The notes under the pieces: generated by a model
The model's input: the letters and a program-made list of their open reading frames with translations, nothing else
What the model was told of the DNA's origin: nothing
Database searches by the model: none
In this document: positions 17,507 through 26,400 of the stretch, in pieces
How the letters are laid out: every line of letters starts with the position of its first letter
Position numbering within the stretch: the first letter of the stretch is position 1
Source of the DNA: Mycobacteriaceae bacterium
GTDB taxonomy: Bacteria; Pseudomonadota; Gammaproteobacteria; Burkholderiales; Burkholderiaceae_D
DNA length: 45,500 nt
Assembly: GCA_903970145.1 (NCBI GenBank)
Contig: CAJCHO010000055.1
Location: forward strand, 1 to 45,500
Direction of reading: 5' to 3'
Made by a program: the position numbers and the translations under genes

Positions 17507-18976
17507 GTGAGCGAATTTGACCGCGGCATCTGCTGGCTGCGCCGCGACCTGCGTCTGGCCGATCATGCGCCGCTGGCACAAGCGCTCACCCGGTGCCGGC
17601 AAGTGTGGTGCGTCTTTATCTTTGATCGCTCGATACTTGATCCGCTCATCGAGCGCGGTCAGATAGCCGATCGGCGGGTCGAATTCATCCATGCCAGCGC
17701 AATCGAGCTTGACGCACGGCTGCGTCAACAGGGCAGCGGCCTGATTACGCGCCGGGGCGATCCTTGCTCGCTCATCCCGCATCTCGCGGCAGAACTTGGA
17801 GTCGATGCCGTATTTGCCGGACGCGACTATGAGCCACAAGCGGTGGCGCGCGACGAGTGGGTCGGCCGCGAGCTGGCGAACTCAGGGCGTCAACTGATCA
17901 CGCTAAAGGACCAGGTAGTATTCGAGGCCGATGAAGTCCTGACCCAGACTGGCCATTACTTTTCGGTGTTCACAGCCTATCAGCGCGCCTGGTTAAAGCG
18001 CCTCACGGCGCAGGACGTAGCGCCCGCTGCCAGCATGAACGCACAAGGCCTGGCAGCCCTGCCCAGGGGCTTTACTGACCCCATCCCGAGCTTGTCTGAA
18101 CTGGGTTTTTCGCCAAGCAATCTGCGCTTGCTTGGCGTGCCGACCGGTGAAAGCGGTGCCGCGACACTTCTGGACGACTTTTCCACGCGCATCGGGCAGT
18201 ATCGCCTGCGCCGCGACTTCCCGGCCGTGAAGGGTCCGTCCTACCTGTCTGTCCATCTGCGTTTTGGCACGGTCTCGTGTCGCGCGCTAGTGCGACTGGC
18301 CCAGGCCGAGATGGCGCATGGTCACGAGACCGGTGCCCAGACGTGGCTCTCGGAGCTCGTCTGGCGCGACTTTTATGCCCAGATCCTCTATCACCGTCCG
18401 GACGTGGTGGCGCACGCCTTTCGCCCCGAATACGACGCGATCCCCTGGGAGCGTGGCGATCTGGCAGAGCAGCGTTTGAACGCCTGGTGCGCCGGCCAGA
18501 CCGGCTACCCCCTGGTCGATGCCGCCATGCATCAGATCAATCATACTGGTTACATGCACAATCGCTTGCGCATGATCGCGGCCAGTTTTCTGGTAAAAGA
18601 TCTGGGCATCGACTGGCGACTCGGCGCCGACTACTTCGCATTGCACCTGATCGACTTTGACCTTGCATCCAACAATGGCGGCTGGCAGTGGGCCGCCTCG
18701 ACTGGTTGCGACGCCCAACCCTATTTCCGGATATTCAACCCCGTGACGCAATCCCAGAAATTCGACCCCGAAGGAAAATTCATCCGCCGCTACCTGCCGG
18801 TTCTAGCTGCGCTGCCAAACCAGGCGATCCATTTCCCGGCCGATCTACCGGTGGTCGACCAGCAACGCCTTGGTGTGGTAATCGGGCGCGACTATCCCGC
18901 GCCAATCGTCGAGCACGGCCTTGCGCGAACGCAGACGCTCGCGCGCTTTGCACTCGCTCGGGGGCAGCGAGCATGA
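17507..18976 (+). CDS. phrB: Deoxyribodipyrimidine photolyase
   Basis: A light-driven repair enzyme that splits cyclobutane pyrimidine dimers. The 489-residue protein starts at GTG (SEFDRGICWLRRDLRLADH), giving the usual N-terminal antenna-cofactor domain beginning WLRRDLRL. The FAD domain has WRDFYAQILYH (about 285-295), the signature TGYMHNRLRM with surrounding GYPLVDAAMHQINH (about 334-358), and NGGWQWAASTGCDAQPYFRIFNP (about 390-412), which includes tryptophans of the electron-transfer chain. This is the class I CPD photolyase pattern rather than a cryptochrome-DASH. Its stop overlaps the start of the racemase gene as ATGA, so they are probably cotranscribed. Confidence 0.95.
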   Translation: MSEFDRGICWLRRDLRLADHAPLAQALTRCRQVWCVFIFDRSILDPLIERGQIADRRVEFIHASAIELDARLRQQGSGLITRRGDPCSLIPHLAAELGVDAVFAGRDYEPQAVARDEWVGRELANSGRQLITLKDQVVFEADEVLTQTGHYFSVFTAYQRAWLKRLTAQDVAPAASMNAQGLAALPRGFTDPIPSLSELGFSPSNLRLLGVPTGESGAATLLDDFSTRIGQYRLRRDFPAVKGPSYLSVHLRFGTVSCRALVRLAQAEMAHGHETGAQTWLSELVWRDFYAQILYHRPDVVAHAFRPEYDAIPWERGDLAEQRLNAWCAGQTGYPLVDAAMHQINHTGYMHNRLRMIAASFLVKDLGIDWRLGADYFALHLIDFDLASNNGGWQWAASTGCDAQPYFRIFNPVTQSQKFDPEGKFIRRYLPVLAALPNQAIHFPADLPVVDQQRLGVVIGRDYPAPIVEHGLARTQTLARFALARGQRA

Positions 18977-19719
18977 CTGGCACAGCGGAATTGGGCCCGT
19001 TTGTCGGCATACTGGGTGGCATGGGGCCTGCCGCTACCGTTGACCTGATGCAAAAGATCGTCGATGAGTCCGGTGCCCTGCGGGACCAGGATCATGTTCC
19101 GGTCGTCGCGCACAACGTCGGCCAGATCCCGGATCGCCAGGCCTTTCTGCTCGGTGCCGGCGAGTCACCGCTGCCTGCGCTCTACGCCGGACTGGCACGA
19201 CTGAATCTGCTTGGTGCGGGTGTAATTCTCATCCCCTGCAACACGGCACATATCTGGTACGACACACTCACCGCGCATAGTCAGGCGCCGATCCTGCATA
19301 TTGCCGACGCCTGCGTCGCGATGCTCGCCGAGCGCGCACCCGCTAGTGCTACGCGCATCGGCATCATCGGTACGCAAGCCACGATTGCGGCTGGCTTTTA
19401 CCAGCGTCGCCTCGCGCAACTGGGCTTCGACGCGGTGGTCAATACCGGCGAGGAGTTCGCGCGCTGGTTTACGCCTGGATGCTACGCGGTCAAGGGCGGA
19501 CGCCTTGCCGAAGGAGGCGAGCTATTCGAGCGCGCCGCCACGTGCCTCACCGACCGCGGCGCAGAACACCTCGTTCTCGCCTGTACCGAAATTCCGATTG
19601 GCCTTGCGGCATCTCGGAGTTCGCTGTTGCCGCAGACTGTCGACGCCGCAAGCGCGCTCGCGCGCGCAGCCGTCGCCTGGTGGCGCGAGGCATGCGCGGC
19701 CAGGGAAGTCTCGCAGTGA
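18973..19719 (+). CDS. Aspartate/glutamate racemase family protein
   Basis: A 248-residue two-domain PLP-independent racemase. The start ATG at 18973 overlaps the photolyase stop. GILGGMGPAATVDLM (12-26) is the family opening. The two catalytic cysteines are in IPCNTAHIWYD (Cys89) and LACTEIPIGL (Cys204), with the flanking Thr/His pattern of aspartate racemases, so both bases are present. The order GGMGP, CNTAH and ACTEIP favours the aspartate racemase/YgeA branch over glutamate racemase MurI. The next gene encodes a D-cysteine desulfhydrase family enzyme, which hints at D-amino-acid metabolism; substrate is unproven. Confidence 0.9.
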   Translation: MTGTAELGPFVGILGGMGPAATVDLMQKIVDESGALRDQDHVPVVAHNVGQIPDRQAFLLGAGESPLPALYAGLARLNLLGAGVILIPCNTAHIWYDTLTAHSQAPILHIADACVAMLAERAPASATRIGIIGTQATIAAGFYQRRLAQLGFDAVVNTGEEFARWFTPGCYAVKGGRLAEGGELFERAATCLTDRGAEHLVLACTEIPIGLAASRSSLLPQTVDAASALARAAVAWWREACAAREVSQ

Positions 19720-19761
19720 CTGTCGCGATGCAGCGGCTCGCAGACCCCAAAGGATAGCTCC

Positions 19762-20799
19762 ATGCACCTGTCCCGTTTTGCACGCGTGCGCCTTGGCCAC
19801 AGCATGACTCCCCTGGAACCCCTGCGTGAACTGTCTCGAGTGCTGGACGGGCCGCAGCTATGGATCAAGCGCGATGACTGCACCGGGTTCGCGCTCGGCG
19901 GCAACAAGGTGCGCAAGCTCGAATTCCTGATGGCCGATGCGCTCGCCAAGGGTGCGACCCACATCGTCACGCATGGCGCCACGCAATCGAACCATGTTCG
20001 CCAGACCGCGGCAGCGGCTGCGCATCTCGGACTGTCCTGCATAGGGCTGCTTGAAACCCGGCTTAGCGACGCCGATGACGACTATCACAACAGCGGCAAC
20101 GTCCTCCTGGACCGGCTTTTCAAGTGCCTCCTGGAAGAACGGCCGGCCGGCTGCGACATGAACGCCGAGATAGAACTGGTCGCCGAACGCCTGCGGGGTC
20201 AGGGTGCCCGTCCCTACACGATTCCAGGTGGTGGATCGAACCCCATCGGTGCGCTCGGTTACGTGCTCTGCGCCCAGGAGATCGTCACCCAGGCCACTGA
20301 ACTCGAGCTCGTGATTGACTCGGTCGTGCACGCGACCGGAAGCTCGGGCACCCAGGCCGGACTCGTGGCCGGACTGCAGGCGCAAAACAGCGGCATTCCG
20401 GTGCTTGGCATCGGTGTGCACAAGCCGCGGGACATACAGGAAGAAAACGTCTATCGGCTCGCGCTGCGCACCTACGATCTGATCGAGGCACGCGGCCTCC
20501 TGTCGCGCGAATCGGTAGTCGCAAACTGCGATTACCTTGGAGCCGGATACGGCCGGGTAACGCCCGGGGTGATCGAGGCCGTCGAACTCCTGGCACGCAC
20601 CGAAGGCATCCTGCTTGATCCGGTGTACACCGGCAAGGCGATGGCGGGGCTCATTGATCTGGTTCGCAAGGGCTTTTTCGCGCGCGACCAGAATATCGTC
20701 TTCGTGCATACCGGCGGCGCACCGGCACTGTTTGCCTACCGGGCGAGCTTTGACGAGCCGGCCCTGTTGCGCGCGCCGCGCGCGCGTGCTGCGTCCTGA
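19762..20799 (+). CDS. dcyD: D-cysteine desulfhydrase / ACC deaminase family PLP enzyme
   Basis: A 345-residue fold-type II PLP enzyme. DDCTGFALGGNKVRKLEF (38-55) includes the cofactor lysine Lys49, THGATQSNHVRQT (72-84) has the conserved serine loop, ATGSSGTQAGL binds the phosphate, and VFVHTGGAPALFAY closes the domain. These match D-cysteine desulfhydrase, which makes pyruvate, sulfide and ammonia from D-cysteine; the related ACC deaminase acts on 1-aminocyclopropane-1-carboxylate. Telling them apart needs residue-level modelling, so the symbol is provisional. It lies 42 bases after the racemase gene; GGATAG at 19753-19758 could act as a ribosome binding site. Confidence 0.85.
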   Translation: MHLSRFARVRLGHSMTPLEPLRELSRVLDGPQLWIKRDDCTGFALGGNKVRKLEFLMADALAKGATHIVTHGATQSNHVRQTAAAAAHLGLSCIGLLETRLSDADDDYHNSGNVLLDRLFKCLLEERPAGCDMNAEIELVAERLRGQGARPYTIPGGGSNPIGALGYVLCAQEIVTQATELELVIDSVVHATGSSGTQAGLVAGLQAQNSGIPVLGIGVHKPRDIQEENVYRLALRTYDLIEARGLLSRESVVANCDYLGAGYGRVTPGVIEAVELLARTEGILLDPVYTGKAMAGLIDLVRKGFFARDQNIVFVHTGGAPALFAYRASFDEPALLRAPRARAAS

Positions 20800-20816
20800 G
20801 CGGCGCGGCTGGGACC

Positions 20817-21521
20817 ATGAAAGCTGACACCGCCAGCGCACCACCACCGGTGCGGGCCAGCGATGGCGCCTGGATGAGCTTTGTGGCGGCCTTTGTCGAT
20901 ACGCTGGGATTCATCGCCCTGTTTGGCGTGTTCACCGCCCACGTGACCGGCAACATCGTCCTGATTGGCGCGTCGCTGGCTAACCGCCATGGCGAATTCA
21001 CGGCCAGAGTTCTGACGCTGCCAGCATTCATGCTGGCCGTTGCCGCTACCTATCTCATGGCTCGCGCACTGCGCCGCTGGAGATTGCCGGCGGCCCGTAT
21101 CCTGTTGTGCTTTGAAGCCGTCCTGCTCCTGGCCACTGTTGGGGTTGCGCATGCGGTCGGACAATTTACCGATGAGACGAGCCTTGCCACAATAGTCGCA
21201 GCGCTGGTGCTGGCGGTTGCCATGGGCATCCAGAATGCCGTGATGCGCATGACCTACTCGTCCTTACCCCCGACGACTGCCATGACCGGCAACGTGACGC
21301 TGCTGGTACTTGACCTGATGACGGTATTGACGCATCCCAGAGGCGCCGAGGAGCACGGGGCGGCACGCGCCCGGCTCACCCAGCTATGGCCATCGATGAC
21401 TGCCTTTTTTGTGGGCACGGCGTGTGCGGCGCTGGCCTACGCCTGGATAGAATTCTTCTCGCTCCTGATACCGGCCGCCTGCTGTCTGATCGTTGCAATC
21501 CGCGCCGGGACGCGCCTGTAG
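20817..21521 (+). CDS. YoaK/DUF1275 family membrane protein
   Basis: A 234-residue inner-membrane protein with about six hydrophobic helices. The signature is the N-terminal FVDTLGFIALFGVFTAHVTGNIVLIG (about residues 25-50), in which a small-residue GFxALFGxFxxHxTGN stretch is typical of DUF1275 proteins; a second copy-like segment (TAMTGNVTLLVLDLM) occurs after residue 155. The family has no confirmed function; transport or stress roles are only suggested. It follows dcyD by 17 bases and is the last gene of the plus-strand run, converging on the OPT gene with 50 bases between stops. Confidence 0.88.
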   Translation: MKADTASAPPPVRASDGAWMSFVAAFVDTLGFIALFGVFTAHVTGNIVLIGASLANRHGEFTARVLTLPAFMLAVAATYLMARALRRWRLPAARILLCFEAVLLLATVGVAHAVGQFTDETSLATIVAALVLAVAMGIQNAVMRMTYSSLPPTTAMTGNVTLLVLDLMTVLTHPRGAEEHGAARARLTQLWPSMTAFFVGTACAALAYAWIEFFSLLIPAACCLIVAIRAGTRL

Positions 21522-21571
21522 TCCAGCCGCTAGTCAAATTCCGGCCGACCGATCGGAGGCGAGCTTTGCCG

Positions 21572-23392
21572 TCAGGACGCGATCAGGGTGCCCACCAGAC
21601 CGGCCACGCCCAGACCCAGTGCCGCCAGCGCGTCGCCGGCGATCATGCCACCGCCTACCAGCGATGCGGTGCTCATGTCCTCGGGAATATCCTTGTCGCG
21701 CACCTTACCCGAGCGATTCTCGACGGTACTCATCGCGCTCGAGATAACCCCGCCCGCCGCAAAATAGCCGGACGTCCAGATATTGACGAAACCGCCGAAG
21801 GTGAACGCATAGGTCGAGGGGAGGAAGAAGGCATCGAGGACAAAGTCGATCGCAAAGCCGGTCCGACTGCGCTTGACGAAGTCCTGGTAAGCGCGACGCG
21901 ACTTCAGTGCCTTGCGCACGCCTTCGAGTAAAAGCCCAATGCCAAGACCCAGCCAGATGGCAGTGCGCTGATAGGGTTTGTCGTCAGTCAGGCTGCGCAG
22001 GGCGCCAACGAATTTGTAGGTCATGGCCGCATTCCAGCGATGGTCCTGTTGGTCGGCGCTCAAGACCGTCTGATCCTTCAGAAGAGCCGGGTAGGCCGCC
22101 ATGAACAGCTGTGCAAAAACCACCGCCATGACCGCGCCGACCAGAATGCCTCCGACCTGGTAGCGGAACTGAATGATCCGGTTCGTGCCAAGTCGCCAGC
22201 CGGTCGAGCGGTCCTGCTGCATGTCACACCCGACGCTGGTCGAGATGAGCAGCACCGAAGCGGCGATCAGCCCGACGATGGGCTGGCGCAGGCCGATGGA
22301 CGCCATCAGTACCACCGACACGACGAATGCCGAGGAGATCGGGTTTGAGTCGGAGATCCCCTGGGAGATGCCGTTGACGATCATGAACACGAATACCAGG
22401 GCGATTGCAAAGACCAGGTAGAAGACCGGGGCGTCGAGAAGATAGTGGCCAACCAGCACGATACATATCGCCCAGAATCCGACCCAGGCCACCAGGCGCG
22501 TGGTATTGGTGCGCTTCCAGTCCTCGGGCTCGGGACCCTTCTCGCGCAATTCGGGATGCATGAGATTCATCCAGGCGCGATACGTGATCAGCGACACGTC
22601 GACTACGGCAGCGCCAAGGATCATGCCAAGCGAAATCAGAAACGAGATCTTGCGAAACGGATCGCCCTCATGGAGCCAGCCGATTGACACGAAATACGGC
22701 ACGAGCGCACTGAAGATCAATCCGGCCATGAGGGCCGGGATGCCGATGCGGGCGCCGACGATCATGCCCGCGCCAAGCGTCGACATGTTGATGTCATAAC
22801 GCCCGAGGAAGGCAATCTTGTCAGCGGCGATTCCAAGGCCCAGACCCAGCGCTCCGCCGCCGCCAAGCTTGGCCACCGAGCGCCGCAGCAGGTTCTTGTC
22901 GGTCAAGGCGCGCAGGATGTTTGCGACCGCGAGGCCCGACGGATAGGTTAGGCGCATCTTGTCGACCAGGATCGGCGTATAGAGCATGCCAACCCCCGCG
23001 CCGAACATGCCAATGCACAGGAAATAGAGCACCAGATGCAGCATCGGCGGTTGTGGCAGACCAAGCCACACCATCGCCTGGATCACCACCCCCAGACCCG
23101 ACAGGCCGGCTACCGAGGCAGCCGTCGTCTGAATATAGTTCGCACCGTGCTTGCCCTGGATGCCATAACCGTAGGTGATGGTCGAGCCGAGGATACCGGC
23201 CAGCACCTGCCCACCAACGAAAAATCCGATCGAGAAGTTCATGTAGGAGGCGGTAACGCCGCCCAGCGGCCCGAGCACCAGGGTGCCGACGAAAAACAGC
23301 AGTACGTGGTACTTCCACGTGTCGCTCACTGGCAGCCACGACCAGCGGCGCCCATCGGCGAGTTCTCTTCCTAGGGTCTCCGGTGCATTCAT
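21572..23392 (-). CDS. OPT family oligopeptide/metal-chelate transporter
   Basis: A 606-residue polytopic inner-membrane protein made of many hydrophobic helices with short loops. Landmarks include an early NFSIGFFVGGQVLAGILGSTITYGYGIQG stretch, TYPSGLAVANILRALT and GVGMLYTPILVDKMRLTYPSG, and an ISQGISDSNPISSAFVVSV segment characteristic of bacterial OPT transporters. OPT proteins move small peptides or metal-siderophore complexes in symport with protons; the substrate here is unknown. It begins with ATG 94 bases downstream of chpA on the same strand, but the hairpin in the gap suggests separate control. Flanking genes give no clue to its cargo. Confidence 0.9.
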   Translation of the reverse strand: MNAPETLGRELADGRRWSWLPVSDTWKYHVLLFFVGTLVLGPLGGVTASYMNFSIGFFVGGQVLAGILGSTITYGYGIQGKHGANYIQTTAASVAGLSGLGVVIQAMVWLGLPQPPMLHLVLYFLCIGMFGAGVGMLYTPILVDKMRLTYPSGLAVANILRALTDKNLLRRSVAKLGGGGALGLGLGIAADKIAFLGRYDINMSTLGAGMIVGARIGIPALMAGLIFSALVPYFVSIGWLHEGDPFRKISFLISLGMILGAAVVDVSLITYRAWMNLMHPELREKGPEPEDWKRTNTTRLVAWVGFWAICIVLVGHYLLDAPVFYLVFAIALVFVFMIVNGISQGISDSNPISSAFVVSVVLMASIGLRQPIVGLIAASVLLISTSVGCDMQQDRSTGWRLGTNRIIQFRYQVGGILVGAVMAVVFAQLFMAAYPALLKDQTVLSADQQDHRWNAAMTYKFVGALRSLTDDKPYQRTAIWLGLGIGLLLEGVRKALKSRRAYQDFVKRSRTGFAIDFVLDAFFLPSTYAFTFGGFVNIWTSGYFAAGGVISSAMSTVENRSGKVRDKDIPEDMSTASLVGGGMIAGDALAALGLGVAGLVGTLIAS

Positions 23393-23426
23393 GCTCTTAA
23401 ACCTATCAGTTGGTTTTTAATGGAAC

Positions 23427-23451
23427 TGGGGCGCACTCGTGGTGCGCCCCA
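23427..23451. terminator. Perfect 10-bp hairpin between chpA and the OPT gene
   Basis: TGGGGCGCAC and GTGCGCCCCA form a perfect inverted repeat around the 5-base loop TCGTG. It begins 36 bases past the chpA stop, the right place to end the pil-chp transcript. Read on the minus strand the 3' flank is not T-rich (the T-run TTTTTAA is on the plus strand), so classic rho-independent termination is doubtful; RNA 3'-end stabilisation is an alternative. Confidence 0.45.
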
Positions 23452-23486
23452 TGGTGAATTGAATTGGATTGCCGCGCGCCGGCAGG

Positions 23487-26400
23487 CTAGGCACGCGCGC
23501 GATGGCGCGCACCGACAAAGCGCTTTAGGTGCGCAAGCAGTTCCTCGTCCTGGAAGGGTTTGCCCAGATACACATTGACGCCGAGCTCAAGGGCCAGACT
23601 ACGGTGCTTGTCGGCCGTGCGCGAAGTGATCATGATGATCGGAATCTTGTGATAGCGCTCGTCGCCGCGCACATTGCGTGTCAAGTCATAGCCGTCCATG
23701 CGTGGCATCTCGATGTCGACCAGCATCACGTCCGGGGTGTAATCCTGCAGCTGCTGCAAGGCATCCACGCCGTCCTTGGCCAGCACCACCTGATAGCCTT
23801 CGCGCGTCAACAGGCGTTGCGTAACGCGACGCACGGTCAGTGAGTCGTCGACCACCATTACCGACGGCAGGGTCTCAAGACCGGCGACCGCTTCGGCGCG
23901 CGCGCCGCTCCTCGCAGGTTGTTCGATCAGCTCGGCCACAGCGCCGCCCACTTCGGCGCGCTCGACCGCGGGTGTCTGGCCACGGTCGCGCTCAACGCGC
24001 TGGGCGAGTTGCACCGGGTTGAGGATGAGCACGATGTCTCCGGAGCCGAGCACGGTAGCGCCGGCAATACCGGGCATGCGTGCGAGCTGAGGGCCGACGT
24101 TCTTGACGACCACTTCCTGATTGCCAATCACCTGGTCGACGTGCACGGCGATACGCTCGCCGCCGGAGCGTAGCACCAGCACCGGCGAATAGCGCTGGGC
24201 GATTGGCGAGCGGTCGCGCTCGCCGAGCAATCCGGCGAGGAAATGCAGGCGCACGGGATTGTTCAACCACATAATCTGGCCGTCGTTATAGGCCTGCGCC
24301 AGGGGCTGCGGACGCAGCTGCTGAACCTGTTCGACCAGTACCGAAGGCAGCGCATAAGTCCGTCCCGCGACTTCGACCAGCACCACCTGGGTGACCGCCA
24401 GGGTAAGCGGCAGGTTGATGGTAAAGCGTGTGCCACGCCCCTCGTCGGTGCCGACCGTCACACGACCGCCGAGACCGCCGGCCTCGGCACGCACGACGTC
24501 CATACCGACGCCGCGTCCGGCCAGTTCGGTCACTTCGGTGGCCGTCGAGAATCCCGGCTGGAAGATCAGATCAGCTGCGCGCGCGTTGGGCAGTTCTTCG
24601 CCAGGCTCGATAAGGCCCGCCTCCTCGGCGCGCTGGCGAATACGCGCCAGATTCAGGCCGGCGCCATCGTCAGAGAAGACGATGACGATTTCATTGCCCT
24701 CCTGACGGACTTCGATCAGCAGTTCGCCGGTTTCGAGTTTGCCCGCGCTTTGGCGAGCGGCGGGACTCTCCACGCCATGCACGATGGCATTGCGCAACAG
24801 ATGCTCAAAGGGCGCAACCATGCGCTCCAAGACGCTGCGGTCGATTTCGACGCCGCCCCCGCGCACGTCCAGATTGACGCGCTTGTCGAGTTCCTTGGCC
24901 GTCTGGCGCACGACGCGATACAGGCGCTCGGACACACTCGAGAACGGCACCATGCGAACGCGCATCAGGTCCTGCTGCAGGTCGCGGGTCATGCGTTGCT
25001 GGGCCGAGAGGTCGCGGTTGGCGCCGTCGAGGCTGCGCAACAGATTCTGGTGCACGGTCGCCACGTCATTGACCGACTCGGCCATCATGCGCGTAAGTTC
25101 CTGCAAACGCGTAAATCGGTCAAATTCAAGCGGATCGAATTGGTCGCCTTCGCGGGTCAGTGACATGCGCGACTGCATGGACGTCTCGGCCTGGATTTCC
25201 ACTTCGCGCAGCTGCGAGCGCAGGCGTCCGAGGTTATCTGTCAGGTCGGTGAGCGAAGTCTTGATCTGACCGACTTCGTTTTCAAGTCGTGAACGCGAGA
25301 TACTGACTTCACCGGCCTGGTTGACCAGACGATCCAGGAGATCGGCTCGCACCCGTACCGCCTGCACCACCGGTGCTGCACCGGTCGGGGTGGCGGGCGC
25401 CAAAAACGCCTGCGGCGCGCCAACGACGGGCTTGGGAATGATTTGCGCCTGAGCTTCGATCATCGCCCCGGCACGGCGCTCGACGCCGCGGTAGTTCGCC
25501 TCGTCAACATCGGGGGACTCATCGCGCGCCGCGACCACCCGTTCGGGATGCATCAGGGCGTCATAGAGTTCGAGCGTCTGATCGTGACCGGCGAGTAGTT
25601 CTTCGAATGCGGTGCGCGGGATATCGCGCAGGGCCGCAGCGGCCTCGACTCGGGTCTCCATCTCGTGGACCAGTTCGCCAAGACGCATCGCCCCGGCCAT
25701 GCGTGCGCTGCCCTTGACGGTATGCATCATGCGCATGAGTGCCTGTGGGTGGCCCGCATTGCCGCGATCGGATTGCCAGTTGCGCAGGCTCTCGCCGATC
25801 TGCGGCAGGTACTCGCTCGCCTCCTGGAGGAACAGGCCAATGAGTTCGGGGTCAATCTCGTCGCGCACATTGGCGACGTGAGGTGCGCCAACCGCCGCGG
25901 CGCCACTAAAAGTCGCCTGCTCAGCGGCAAGATCGTTAAGGACAGCCGGCGCAGGCTCGATCGTCACCGGCGCAGGCAGTTCCTCGAAGCCACTCAAGTC
26001 CGAGGCGGCATGAATCGCACCGTTCTCGCCGCCTAAGCCCGCTTGATCGATCGTGGTCGGCTCTTCGTGGACAACGATCTCGACCGGCTTGGTCTCCTCG
26101 AATGATTCGCTGGACTCGATCGCAGCCGGGATCTGCGCGACCGGCTCGCTGCTTGTGCTGACTGGATCGTGGACCGCGATCACTGCCTCATCTGGCGTGC
26201 CTGGCTCTAGTTCGGCGTACTCTTGAGCATCGAGCGTGATGTCAACCTCCGCTCCAGGCCCGTCGGACTTCGCCGCGACTTCCTCGGACGCCAAGTTCAT
26301 TGGCTCCATCAGATCCTCGGGCGGCAGCTCCAGCGGGGGTTCCTCGTGCGCGTAGCGTAGGACCTGGCTGACGGTCGGAGCAAAGCTGTCGGGATTAACC

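Noticed and set aside
17450-17839. Minus-strand open frame overlapping the photolyase start
   Set aside because: It overlaps the well-supported N-terminus of phrB in antisense and shows no known domain.
24243-25163. Plus-strand open frame inside the chpA region
   Set aside because: It is antisense to the kinase core whose motifs are intact; no independent evidence for expression.
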